Assembly: GCA_963971405.1 (NCBI GenBank)
Contig: OZ020490.1
Coordinates: 23,027,464-23,091,463 of the forward strand
Direction: 5' to 3'
Source: Psococerastis gibbosa
Lineage: Eukaryota > Arthropoda > Insecta > Psocodea > Psocidae
Length of the DNA stretch: 64,000 nucleotides
Shown in pieces: positions 12,601 through 21,000 of this stretch. A program made the translations under genes and the position numbers. The notes beneath the pieces were generated by a model. It did not search any database. It was given only the letters and a program-made list of their open reading frames with translations, and was not told the DNA's origin. How positions within the stretch are numbered: position 1 is the stretch's first letter; each line of letters starts with the position of its first letter.

Positions 12601-15600
12601 TGGTCAGATTAGTGAAATATACACTACTGAGCATGTAATGAATGAACTTACTATACCTTAATCTGACGCGCTCGAGTAAATCCCCGCTTGGGCTCCCCTG
12701 CTATTATATCCCCAGATCTGTTTCCTATAGTTCACCTAAGCCTGAAAACGGAAAATAAGAAGCTTACGTTGAGGCTTTCGTCCCCTTACATTGGATACAA
12801 ATTTTTGTCAAATCAATCGTAAATCTTTGTAAAGAGGAATGAATGAATGTGTATTAAACAATTTAAACACAATATTATTGTAAAGCCCCACAAGAAGACC
12901 TATAACAATTTACCCTGGCCTAAAACTAAATAAAAAAGCAAAAAAAAATTAATTAGACATACTTAAACTAACTTATTAAACTACACTTACATATTAATAA
13001 CAGATCTCTCGCAAAAAAACATGTAACAGTCTAGTCCACTATTTCAAATAAGGATTCCACCTCTTCCCGACTCATCAGCCAGCCAGTCCTGGACGAATTT
13101 GGAAAAATTATTTATTGACAGACCCAGGACAAATATTCAGTACGTTAAATAATTTTGGTGCTATATATTTGTAAGATTTGGTAAAATTTACTATGTATGC
13201 TCTAGGTACTACAAGGTGCTCAATTCTTCTAGTATTTGCTGGTCTGGGTCTCTGTATCGTGGAGCCACCCTATATACTCATATTGCCTTATATTTTCTTT
13301 TAGGATCAGATATGACTGTGGATGACCGTGTATTTTCAATGCATGCTGTGTTGTCCATGGATATCGCTTCGACACTGGTATACTTCTACCCCCGCCTTGT
13401 GCCACTACATTTACAAGATTTTGCTCCTATCAGGTGCTCTATTGACAGATTACAAGACGATGGCTTGTATCTATTAGGTGAGTAGGTACTGGCATTGTTG
13501 GAGGTTAGGGCCCTTGGGCAGCCCTTTAAGAGTATACAGCCCGTAGGAAATTGCCAGCCCGAAATTTAATACTTTTTATTTTTTATTTAATTAACTAAGC
13601 ATGTTATAAAAGATTTGGCTCATCAGAGTTGTAGAAGACTACTTCATGCATCATATAATAAGGTATTTTTAGTTTTCGATTTTTTTTTATAAAATCGATT
13701 ATACGTGAAAATTTATTGTTTATAAAATATTATCATGTTTATGAAAAAACTACAAATGCCAATTTCCTACGGGCTGTACACTCTTAAATGAAAGTGTGTT
13801 GTCAAAATAATTCATATGCAGTTGAGATTCGGCTACTAGTGCTTCAACCCATAGCGAAATGGGTTGAAGCACTAGAAAGAGAGGGACTAAAAGTGAATCG
13901 TGCTAAAACGGAGTACATGGAATGTGTACAACAAGAACCAGGTTCCATTAGTATTGGAAACCAACCCCTAAATAAAGCAGACAAATTTAAATACTTGGGA
14001 AGTGTGATAGAACAAAACGGCGGTTGCAAAGAAGATGTAAGAAATCGAATAAAATCTGGCTGGGCGAAGTTTCGAGACATGTCCGGGATTTTAACAGACC
14101 GAAAAATGCCAAAGAAGCTAAAAGGACGCATATACAAGCAAGTGGTGCGTCCCTGCATGGTGTATGGGTCTGAGTGCTGGGCCGTGCGAAAACGCGAAGA
14201 AGACTTGATGCACGCAGCAGAAATGCGAATGCTCAGAAAATCCTGCGGTGTAACATTGAAAGACCGACGCAGAAACGAGGACATAAGGCAGGAGATGAGA
14301 ACGTGTTGCGTGCAAGAAAAACTGAGGGAAAAGAGGCTGAACTGGTGGGGACACTTACTACGTAGAGACGAAGACCACCTAGACAGAAGAGTAATGGAAC
14401 TGGAGATGCCAGGAAGAAGACTACCAGGGAGGCCGAAACTAACACTGGATAGAAAGATCACCGAAGACATGAAAAGATTGGGGCTCTCAACTGAAGAAGC
14501 ACAGGACAGGACCATGTGGAAACGACGCTGCCGTGCCGCCGACCCTCCATGAGGAAGAGGCGTAGTAAAATTAAAAGTAAGTTGAGGTTCGGCAGATTTA
14601 AACTTATGGGACTTCGAATAGACGTCTGCCATGTCGAAGATGGATGTGATGCAAACTTATGTAACAGACCGGACCATAAGGAGTATAAGACTATATATAA
14701 GGACTATTTAAGCAGATTTTTTTTAGAAACGGAGATTAGCATCAACTTTTACACCAAGACAAGGTATTGCTCAGGAGTGAAGAATATCTGCTGCAGTAAC
14801 TAAAATTCGAGTTGTTTCCCAGCGTTCAGAATTAGCTTTGGTACACTTGCAACTTACCAGTGTTCTCTACTTTATTCTAATAGCTCATTGGCTTATTGCA
14901 GATAATGGAATATACATGTTCTTATGGATTGGGTTGAACGCGGCTCCTGAGATTATCAGCCAGCTATTCGGGGTGCCTTCGGCTGCGCAAGTGGACGCCG
15001 ACAGGCAGGTCTTGCCGATACTGGATAATGCGCTGTCCATAACGATTCGTGATTACATTGAGAGTATTAGGATACAGCGACACCGGCATATGAGGGTAAG
15101 TCTACAGTTATATAGAGGCCAAGTGGGACTAGGGCTCTATATTAGACATGTATTGTCATCCGCCATTTTGAATTCATTTTAAGTCAGGTGTATAAGCAAA
15201 GCATTGGGTGTTTACCTATTTATTTTAAAAAATTTATCGTTTATATATTTATTATTATTTAAAAAAAACGTTCTACCAATTAGGGCTTAATAAAAGAAAT
15301 ACTAAAACGTGTTTTCGTTCTTTTTAGTATTTTACTTTCTTACAATACTTACCATATAGGATTCAAAATGGCGGGTATATTATATTAGGTGAGACATTTG
15401 CTTCCCGCCAATTTTTTTTATTTTCTGGAGCCGCCCGTGAAAAGGCGTAGTTGGTGGCCCCAGGATTAAAAACATATGTTTTGGTGGGCTCGAATGTCAA
15501 ATCTCTCCTATATAGAACTCAGTCAGTCAGGTATTATTCGCAGGCAGTTTGCACGTTTTGTATTTCACTTAGTTAGTTAACGTGTCGGGGCATTCATCAT

Positions 15601-16346
15601 CTCTAAGATGGTTGATAGCGCAACACTGGGGAGTGTCAGGGAACAGCTGTTCCTTATCGCATCCCACTTAATATGCCATTGGCTTCCGCCAAACTAATGA
15701 GGTTCTGTAGGGACAGTATTGGTCACTAGGTTCGCTGACGACAAACCGATATCCATATTATTCAACATGGCCGCCGTTTGCATGTGAAAGCTAAGCTCTT
15801 GGCATCTAATTAATTCTTTTAATATTTTTTATAATATTTTTACTATGCCTGGACCTTATTTCGCTGCATATAATTTAATATATATATTCTCCATGATGTA
15901 TAGAAAAATATCACTTTAAAATAATACGTAATTTAAAATCATTTTAAAATAGTATTGAGGCTTATGGAAAAATCAACGCTTTGATATCAGTGCAACTGGT
16001 GATGCCATCTACAGAATGACGTCAAAAATGAACCTCATTGGCAAGATGTACATTGATTTGGGCTTTGTGCAACACCAAGCCTGTCTTTGGATTGGTGAGG
16101 TTTATTCCTACTAGTGTTTTTATTGGGACTGGTTTAACCTTAGGCCTATAAAGAAAATTACTCGGTATCGTAAATGATATATATATATATATATTCTGTT
16201 TTCAGCTGACAATCGTTAAGCAGCGTGACAAGTTGGAAATGGTGATGAAGCACTTTATGGTGGAAGATTCAGGATTGAATGGTTCTCTTAGCTACGTTGA
16301 CTACCTCTGCTATCTGCACAAAGAGATTCGGACTAATATTAGCTAG
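461..16346 (+). CDS. Sec24CD: Sec24C/D-class COPII coat protein, C-terminal 690 residues (5' end outside window)
   Basis: Sec24 is the cargo-binding subunit of the inner COPII coat on ER exit sites, paired with Sec23. Twelve exons with GT-AG boundaries join in frame: 461-656, 1110-1225, 2395-2574, 3380-3586, 4727-4853, 6240-6400, 7412-7591, 8762-8963, 9564-9758, 13304-13477, 14902-15095 and 16206-16346. Visible in order are a zinc finger (CIRC...HCLLC), the vWA-like trunk ([14 protein letters not shown]), the segment KLKNRDDRK typical of the C/D class, the helical domain ([11 protein letters not shown]) and the gelsolin-like domain ([19 protein letters not shown]). The stop is TAG at 16344. 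The disordered N-terminus must lie upstream of base 1. Introns hold many MITEs, SINEs and LINE fragments but no exon is broken. Family assignment is very secure; C/D rather than A/B rests on recognised segments. Confidence 0.96.
1110..1225 (+). CDS. Sec24CD: Sec24C/D exon, zinc finger to trunk linker
   Basis: Follows acceptor CATTTTCAG and ends phase 0 before GTCAGT. It contains [16 protein letters not shown], the strand leading into the trunk domain. Confidence 0.93.
1935..2340 (+). mobile_element. LINE 3' end fragment
   Basis: Frame from about 1938 reads [20 protein letters not shown] and ends at TAA near 2077. HNYRTRNP resembles the H-Y-TRN motif near the C-terminus of many LINE reverse transcriptases. 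The following AT-rich UTR ends in a short TTGAT-type tandem tail at about 2325-2342. Short and degenerate. Confidence 0.45.
2395..2574 (+). CDS. Sec24CD: Sec24C/D exon, start of trunk (vWA-like) domain
   Basis: Sixty codons, phase 0 at both ends. It encodes [14 protein letters not shown] and [17 protein letters not shown], the core strands of the Sec23/24 trunk. Confidence 0.95.
2772..3148. mobile_element. GCAGCCTGATC-family MITE (diverged, about 375 bp)
   Basis: Imperfect terminal inverted repeats, GCAGCAGCCCGATCATGGCG against CGCCATGTTCGGGCTGCAGC, enclose AT-rich DNA with no coding frame. Two better-preserved relatives lie at 36205-36385 and 37528-37697. Confidence 0.65.
3380..3586 (+). 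CDS. Sec24CD: Sec24C/D exon, trunk domain
   Basis: Sixty-nine codons after acceptor TTTTTCCAG. It contains [18 protein letters not shown] and ends [12 protein letters not shown] before GTGATT. Confidence 0.95.
3655..4003 (+). mobile_element. tRNA-derived SINE, copy 1, split by an insertion
   Basis: The left part, 3655-3698, and the right part, 3873-4003, together match the SINE at 7912-8135. The break repeats ACCCGAAA on both sides (about 3691-3698 and 3874-3881), consistent with a target-site duplication around the inserted tRNA-like module. The B-box-like word GGTTCGAGTCC is kept. Confidence 0.7.
3771..3842 (+). other. tRNA-like module (pseudo-tRNA or SINE head)
   Basis: A 72-nt tRNA-sized unit: acceptor arms GGGCTTG/CAAGCCC pair fully, the T arm GTGGG-TTCGAGT-CCCGC is good, and the anticodon arm ACGCA/GGCGT pairs at four of five positions. 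Anticodon positions read GGT, but base 33 is C instead of the invariant T and the D arm is weak, so it is probably not a functional tRNA. A sister unit is at 52929-53000. Confidence 0.65.
4020..4080. repeat. (TA)n microsatellite
   Basis: Two TA runs, about 4020-4048 and 4060-4078, separated by the word TTTATTATGTA. Confidence 0.9.
4727..4853 (+). CDS. Sec24CD: Sec24C/D exon, trunk domain
   Basis: Encodes [20 protein letters not shown] and KLKNRDDRK, ending in phase 1 at TTTTGA|GTAAGT. The last bases and the donor are duplicated about 430 bp downstream. Confidence 0.94.
4880..5188. mobile_element. Composite PIF/Harbinger-like MITE, copy 1
   Basis: Starts GGCGGGGTTTCC and ends GGAAACCCCGCC, with ATT on both sides. 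An outer left arm up to about 4949 is followed by an inner MITE starting TTAGGCGGGTGTTCC. The paralogous empty site at about 5305 has a single ATT, confirming a 3-bp duplication. Confidence 0.8.
5361..5598 (-). mobile_element. Dispersed element with 13-bp target duplication
   Basis: The insert is flanked by GGCAACTGACTTA at 5348-5360 and 5599-5611. Its sequence resembles 46640-46870 in the opposite orientation (shared words GGAATCCACTATAATCAGGA and AGTGTGCACAG-like). Long duplications without inverted ends suggest a LINE-mobilised element. No RT motif is seen. Confidence 0.65.
5807..6022 (+). mobile_element. tRNA-derived SINE, copy 2
   Basis: Matches the family from AGGACATGT to a (TTTA)n tail. 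The B-box-like GGTTCGAGTC is present; a short deletion follows it. Confidence 0.8.
6240..6400 (+). CDS. Sec24CD: Sec24C/D exon, trunk to beta-sandwich
   Basis: Acceptor TTCTTGCAG. It encodes [20 protein letters not shown] and [13 protein letters not shown], a strongly conserved Sec24 segment, and ends phase 0 before GTACAA. Confidence 0.95.
6424..6745. mobile_element. Composite PIF/Harbinger-like MITE, copy 2
   Basis: Outer left arm GGCGGGGGTTTCCACCGACC from 6424; an inner MITE runs 6496-6745 with matching ends GGCGGGTATTCC and GGAATACCCGCC. The shared GTATTCC variant at both inner ends shows it is one palindromic unit. The outer right arm is missing. Confidence 0.8.
7412..7591 (+). CDS. Sec24CD: Sec24C/D exon, beta-sandwich
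   Basis: Sixty codons. It contains [20 protein letters not shown]-like sequence (the first residue read is I) and the strand [11 protein letters not shown], then donor GTAACA. Confidence 0.95.
7912..8137 (+). mobile_element. tRNA-derived SINE, copy 3 (best preserved)
   Basis: Runs from CAGGACATGTAGTGTAGTGG through B-box-like GGTTCGAGTCC, body words CTGGCCATGCTTCGGAGGGC and GCTAGGTTGGCTTAGTAATA, to a (TTTA)n tail. No coding potential. A tRNA-like promoter head and an ATTT tail define it as a SINE. Confidence 0.85.
8397..8670. mobile_element. MITE with GACGATTCGGC-type inverted ends
   Basis: Left end AAGACCAATCACACGGACGA and right end TCGTTCTTGTGAACCAGGCC are inverted repeats with TTA at both edges. 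Related in layout to 39771-40037. Confidence 0.55.
8762..8963 (+). CDS. Sec24CD: Sec24C/D exon, beta-sandwich to helical domain
   Basis: Encodes [20 protein letters not shown] and [11 protein letters not shown], and ends in phase 1 at AAG|GTACGA. Confidence 0.95.
9564..9758 (+). CDS. Sec24CD: Sec24C/D exon, helical domain
   Basis: Encodes [20 protein letters not shown], the hallmark helical-domain segment. It enters and leaves in phase 1. The next intron is 3.5 kb and carries a composite MITE, two LINE pieces and a foldback element. Confidence 0.96.
10340..10734. mobile_element. Composite MITE, copy 3
   Basis: Outer arms contain CCGGCTAGGGCTAAATAC and its reverse complement near 10705-10722; the inner MITE (about 10412-10665) carries the ATTGCAGAATGCAAATGACA arm. 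Both end in GGCGGGG-type words. Flanking TSD not clear. Confidence 0.8.
10870..11696 (-). mobile_element. LINE fragment with RNase H domain
   Basis: On the minus strand, an open frame from 11615 to 10944 encodes [16 protein letters not shown] and [13 protein letters not shown], two RNase H1 active-site regions, followed by a Cys/His cluster [18 protein letters not shown] seen at the end of I/R1-like and related LINEs. RT and endonuclease parts are absent, so the element is 5' truncated. The 3' side at 10870-10935 is AT-rich with AATAAT-type repeats. It lies in a Sec24 intron, opposite to the gene. Confidence 0.8.
11697..11785. repeat. Dispersed repeat, second copy of window-edge repeat
   Basis: Close match to bases 1-88, directly adjoining the RNase H LINE fragment. 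It could be the LINE's own upstream coding or non-coding sequence. Confidence 0.6.
11997..12707. mobile_element. Non-autonomous DNA transposon, about 710 bp, with 45-bp inverted ends
   Basis: Left TATAGTAGGGGAGCCC...GGGGATTTACTCGAGCG pairs with right CGCTCGAGTAAATCCCCGC...GGGCTCCCCTGCTATTATA. The interior is AT-rich without a reading frame. Superfamily not assigned. Confidence 0.75.
12840..13280 (-). mobile_element. LINE 3' fragment
   Basis: On the minus strand, bases 13235 down to about 13120 read [20 protein letters not shown] then [11 protein letters not shown], like the C-terminus of Jockey/CR1-type reverse transcriptases. A stop and AT-rich trailer follow. It ends just before the Sec24 exon at 13304. 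Confidence 0.5.
13304..13477 (+). CDS. Sec24CD: Sec24C/D exon, helical domain
   Basis: Acceptor ATTTTCTTTTAG. It contains [16 protein letters not shown] and FYPRLVPLH, and ends YLLG in phase 1 before GTGAGT. Confidence 0.94.
13529..13785. mobile_element. MITE with CAGCCCGTAGGAAATT inverted ends
   Basis: Ends CAGCCCGTAGGAAATTG and CAATTTCCTACGGGCTG are inverted, and AAGAGT/ACTCTT extend the symmetry. The interior shares TCATGCATCAT and flanking AT-rich words with 38748-39122 and 47752-48400. Confidence 0.7.
13834..14580 (+). mobile_element. 5'-truncated RTE-like LINE with 13-bp target duplication
   Basis: An open frame from about 13845 to 14551 encodes the C-terminal part of a LINE reverse transcriptase: [47 protein letters not shown] and [16 protein letters not shown], typical of the RTE/BovB-like group. 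Flanks GTTGAGATTCGGC (13821-13833) and GTTGAGGTTCGGC (14581-14593) are a 12/13 target duplication. The 3' end is A-rich. Its 5' edge has a perfect 16-bp inverted repeat. It sits in sense orientation in a Sec24 intron. Confidence 0.85.
14902..15095 (+). CDS. Sec24CD: Sec24C/D exon, gelsolin-like domain
   Basis: Encodes [19 protein letters not shown] and [20 protein letters not shown]. Phase 0 end before GTAAGT. Confidence 0.95.
15698..16050. repeat. 335-350-bp dispersed repeat, copy A
   Basis: Nearly identical to 32190-32525 (TGAGGTTCTGTAGGGACAGT...GTGCAACTGGTG.TGCCATC). Ends carry a short inversion, AATGAGGTT against AACCTCATT, so a short-TIR MITE is possible. Confidence 0.75.
16206..16346 (+). 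CDS. Sec24CD: Sec24C/D terminal coding exon
   Basis: Acceptor GTTTTCAG. It encodes [11 protein letters not shown] and the conserved tail [13 protein letters not shown], then TAG at 16344-16346. The 3' UTR follows; I could not fix the polyadenylation site. Confidence 0.95.
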   Translation: MTIVKQRDKLEMVMKHFMVEDSGLNGSLSYVDYLCYLHKEIRTNIS

Positions 16347-16895
16347 GATTAGCCGTATTCATGTCAGCGGTCTATGCATATTTCAAGTGAAATTTGTGAC
16401 ACTGACTCATGCAACGTCATGCTATGTAAACAGTTAGGAAACCAGCAATAATTTTTTGAAAGCTCCCTGTTTACTCTCAGAAAGATACTTTTATGTCTGC
16501 ATTATGTGAAACTAACCTATACCCATCTGCCGCAATACTCTGTGCTAGAGTTGTTTTTGCTGAGATTCTTTAAATTTGGTGGCATTTCGCGCCCTCCTTG
16601 TTATAGTTGGATTGTGATTTTGGAAAATATTGAAAGAAGCATCTACAGAATGCAACAGTAGTGTCAAGTAACGCACTTCAACACAAAATATTGTATATAT
16701 CAAATAGGCTTTGAAATACCATTCATGATTTCATAATTTATTGAAATACGTAAATTTTACAATGATGAAATGATATCTAAACTCTTATTTATGTAAATCT
16801 ATGTTTCCCCTTGTTGAAGTTGAATACTTATCATTTCCGAAGTCTGAGAATAGTAAGAGGTTTTAGATTTGGCTCGTCATTGAGGACTCCATATG

Positions 16896-17186
16896 CAGTG
16901 GCGTACCCAGGGGGGGGTCCGGACCCCCCCAAAATTTAGCAAAATAGCAAATTTTTTAGATATTTATCTAAAAAAATGTCGCCGGGGAGACCCCGGTCCC
17001 CCTTTTTCCAGTTTTGTTAATAAAGTTATCGTCTGCAAAAACAAAATTTCAGGCCTATCTTATAAAAAACAATCCGGGGGGGGGGGGGGCACCAAATGAA
17101 ACACCACCCCATTCGAAAACCTATCGCAAGCGGGCAAACTTTATGAAAACTGGACCCCAAAAAAAAAACATCTGGCTACGCCACTG
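16896..17186. mobile_element. hAT-type MITE with oligo-G core
   Basis: Ends CAGTGGCGTA and TACGCCACTG; flanks TCCATATG and TCCATGTG are an 8-bp target duplication with one difference. Contains G- and C-runs. It lies between Sec24 and Sirt1. Confidence 0.8.
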
Positions 17187-17896
17187 TCCATGTGACTCGC
17201 TGACGTCGCATTACGAATGAAATAATTTGTTAAACCTGATGGCAATTCGCTCCCCTAATGACCATTGAAACTTACAAAAACAAGGGTTTTAATACTCACA
17301 TGGACAGATGCCGTCTTCATTTTGTTTTAATTATAGGGAACGCTTGTCTAGCACAGGGCTATTTACTAGAATATCTGAAATCCTGAGGCAGTAGGATTTT
17401 AATTATTGTTGATTTTACGTAAGTTATACACATGTAGATTGTATATAATAATATAAGCATTATCATTATTAAAAGAACTGTTTTGGGATTATTATTGATT
17501 TTAAATTCTTATTTTACAGTAACCAATGGATTAATCCATCCGAAGTTTTCGTAATTACTCTACTTCGTGTCTACCTGTAATAGGCACGATAGGCTCAAAG
17601 AAAAAGTAACGGGGAGATGTATAAAAAAATCAGCTGGCGCTAACACAAATCTGTTCATTTATCTTTGCATGCTGCATAGATTATGAAGTTAAGATTCTTT
17701 GCCCAATTGCGTAATTTTAATAGCATTTTAAGTATTTTTACAAAGAGGCTCTTAATTATAATTCTTAGATAAATAAGTAAGTTAAAAATTAATGGCTAAT
17801 ATTTTTGAAAACCCCGCGCAGGGAGCCATTTTGAAAATACCTGCCGCCATCTAGCGGGAAACTTGTGAAACGTCAATTCCGAGACCGAGCCCAACA

Positions 17897-18047
17897 ATGG
17901 CTGGCCATGATGACTCGGAAGTTCCCTCTTTTGGACTAAATCGGCCAAGTGAGGATAGCCTGGAGTTTATGGGAATGGTTCATCCAGCCTTGGCAATGTT
18001 ATCAACCCTTCAAGACCCAGAATTTGACGGAAACAGTGGCACACGAG
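17897..18047 (+). CDS. Sirt1: Sirt1 exon 1
   Basis: Starts at ATG 17897 in a favourable context and gives about 50 residues beginning MAGHDDSEVPSF. It ends in phase 1 at CGAG|GTAAAT. Start choice is inferred: it is the first ATG of the open frame and it joins in phase to exon 2. Confidence 0.85.
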
Positions 18048-21000
18048 GTAAATATGGCTTTTTGCGTTGTCACGTATTGTAGATTTTCATGTAATGGCGG
18101 ATCAAGGACGCGGACATGGGAGTGGGCGCGGCACTATTGATTCACTACTGTCAGTAATTATTGTATGAAGGGTTATTAACTCTTTTCCCAACAAATTTAC
18201 TGCAAACTAACATGCGAAAGGAAGTTTAATAACAGTGCGCCCCTTGCCAACTGCATTTTTAGTGGTAATCCTAATTAATTTGATTGACCCCGATTTGACA
18301 GAAGCAGACCATGTTTATTGTTGTCATTTTACACGTGTGATCTGTTTACTCAAAACTTAGTGTTTTAAGTTCATTTTAAAATTTAAGTTTGAAATTACAA
18401 TTACTAAAAAATTGGCGTTAAATCTAAACTGCAGGACAATTTAGCCTCCCGTATTAATAAGTTTTCAATCGCTTTCGATTATTTTAAATTAACGACCTAG
18501 GTACTGTACGTATTCTTTGCGTTGACAGTAGGCACTAGCCAGTCATTGTAATTAGTCTTTATAGAAGAGAATAGCAAAAGCTCTGTACAATACCGTATGT
18601 AACCGTAGCCATAAATACAACAAAAAAAACAGCTACCTGCTACAGTTGCACAGACCGTTCTATAGCTGATAAACTAACAGTAGGGAATATTAAAGTGTCT
18701 TTCTCTTGCAGAAACAGACAACTCCAGTAGAGAAGCAGCGTTGATGTGTGGAGGTGACTCGGGATTCAGTGAGATGGAACTTACTTCTCCTGGATCCACT
18801 GCCGGGACTTTGCCCGATCTTGATGTAGACCAACATCGCAGCTTAAATTTAAGGTAAGCAGAAAGTCTTATGAAACTGGACAAAAAGTGGAGTGCAAGTC
18901 CTCATTATTTTCCTGCTGTGGAGAACTCATTGCTTATTATTTAACATAGGTCTTTCAAAAACGTCCCTGAAAAGCGGATTTTGATTTTTTTTTTTTTAGT
19001 TTACTCCTTAAGAATCGATTTTCATATATAGGAGCCCGGTACGAGAAATATATGAAGGGAAAAAATCAGTGATCGAACCCGTTAACATTTCGCAGGCAGG
19101 GGGCCCAACAAACTTGCTCTAAAATTCAATAGTCTGTAGACCCCCCGAGGCGTTTGGGAAGGGTACCCTCTCACTCTTATTACCACCCGTAGGGCATGGC
19201 TAATGCACTTGTATTATTATCTATATACGTATGAGCATGTGTGATTTGTATTTAATAAATTGTTATATATGTAAATAGTTTATATAAATATATATGAACT
19301 ATACATATAATTAGATATTTAATCCACTATGTATTATGTAGCGCATTCCACGATAAAAAGACAACTTTTTAACCTAACCAAAAATTAATATTTTTCCGAT
19401 ATCAACAATTTCCTCATGGTTATTAAAATAATTTATTTATCTTATGAATAATTTTTGAAATATTAATAATTATAATAAAAAATTAGATAATATTATCTGA
19501 TTAATCAAAAATATTTTTCCAATGTCATAATGTTTTTATACAATTTTCTTTCCAAAAGTAATTATTTTTTAAGCAATTTTAAATAATTTACACAATATCT
19601 AATTTACCATTGATGCGTATGAGTATATACCGACGATCATGTGAATTATTTTAGGTACCATGAACCACTTGTCACAGTAATTAATAACGATGACAATATT
19701 GATCTAATTAATATGCTTTTTCTTCTTCTTCCCCCTTAATGCCGCGTGTGCAGCGTGGGGGGAGGGGGAGTCACCCTGGACCCATTTCCTGAACTCGCCC
19801 CGGTCGGAGGCTAACGCCTTGAGCTCGGCAATTGTATTCCACCTTGCTCCGGCGAGTTGTTCAATCCTTTCCTCCAGGCCAATGTGGCCTGTGGCCTTGG
19901 TTCCGCCAACCTCCAGGTGGTCCTGTTCTCGTCCATACTTTGGACGTGGCCGAACCGTTGCAGCTGCTTGTTCTCTATTCTTCTCTCTATGGAATCCACT
20001 TGCTGGTCATGCCTGATGCGGTCATTTCGGATTTGGTCCCACCATCCGTCTTAGGCACTTCATCTGAGTCGTGTTTATTTTACTCAATACAATATAATAT
20101 ATTTCCTTTAAATTATACAATACATGTAAAGTATAAAATAAAATCGTCAGAGTATCGTCAAAATCATGTAATTCTGTCCTGTCATTGTGCTAGTGCCTTA
20201 GTGACAGTGTAGAAAGCTTTCTCTAAGAGATGGTTTCTTGGTTTCTAAACAATTTAGGGAAGTTAGAAGCATTTCTCGCCGCTCTCAGTTCAATCGGGAG
20301 TTTTCTAAGGTAGGCGAAACCTTGTAGTATAGGATCCAGTCGCTCACACTTGGCTGTGCGTGGCGCTGGCCTTACAAAGTTTTCCCGCTGCCTCGTGTTG
20401 TAGGTGTGAGTGTCCCCGTTTGGTTTAAATGTCCCCCACACCTCAGGCTTTAAGATATGCAAGATAAATATGTACAGACTTGGGGCTGTCATGATTTTTA
20501 ATGATTTGAAGTGAGAGCGACAACTGTCACGAAGTCCCAGTTTTAGCATGTAGCGCACTCACCTCTTTTGAAGCCTGAGTACAGCGTCCATGTTCCCTAC
20601 GGAGGTCCCTCCCCAGGCCAATATGCCGTAGTTTATATGGCTCATTACAAGTGAGTGGTAGGCCTAGAGAGTTATCTCCGAAGGACACACAGAGCTAAGG
20701 CGCCTGACTACAAAGAGGCCACTATTTAGTTTTTTTAATAGGTCAGCCACGTGTTTATTTTATGTCCTTGTCAACTTGCATTCCTAAGAATCTGACGCTG
20801 TCGGTTGAAGTTACTGTTACAGTTGCTGGTTGTCTTGCTATGCATGGTTATATGTCAAGGTCAGGTTGGGAGTTAGAGAACACTGTTAGTTGCGTTTTTG
20901 TTTCGTTTAGCAAGAGTCCATGTGTGGCAAATTCTGGTCGCTTGTTGTAGGTGTCCAGCTTTCGCTCCCAAACAGGATGTCTCGGTCTTTGTCTTCCGTT

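Noticed and set aside
13844-14632. Long open frame on the minus strand (262 codons)
   Set aside because: It is the antisense shadow of the RTE-like LINE frame; the plus-strand translation has clear RT tail motifs and this one has none.
16893-17220. Glycine-rich small proteins
   Set aside because: Their frames lie wholly inside a hAT-type MITE with G-runs.
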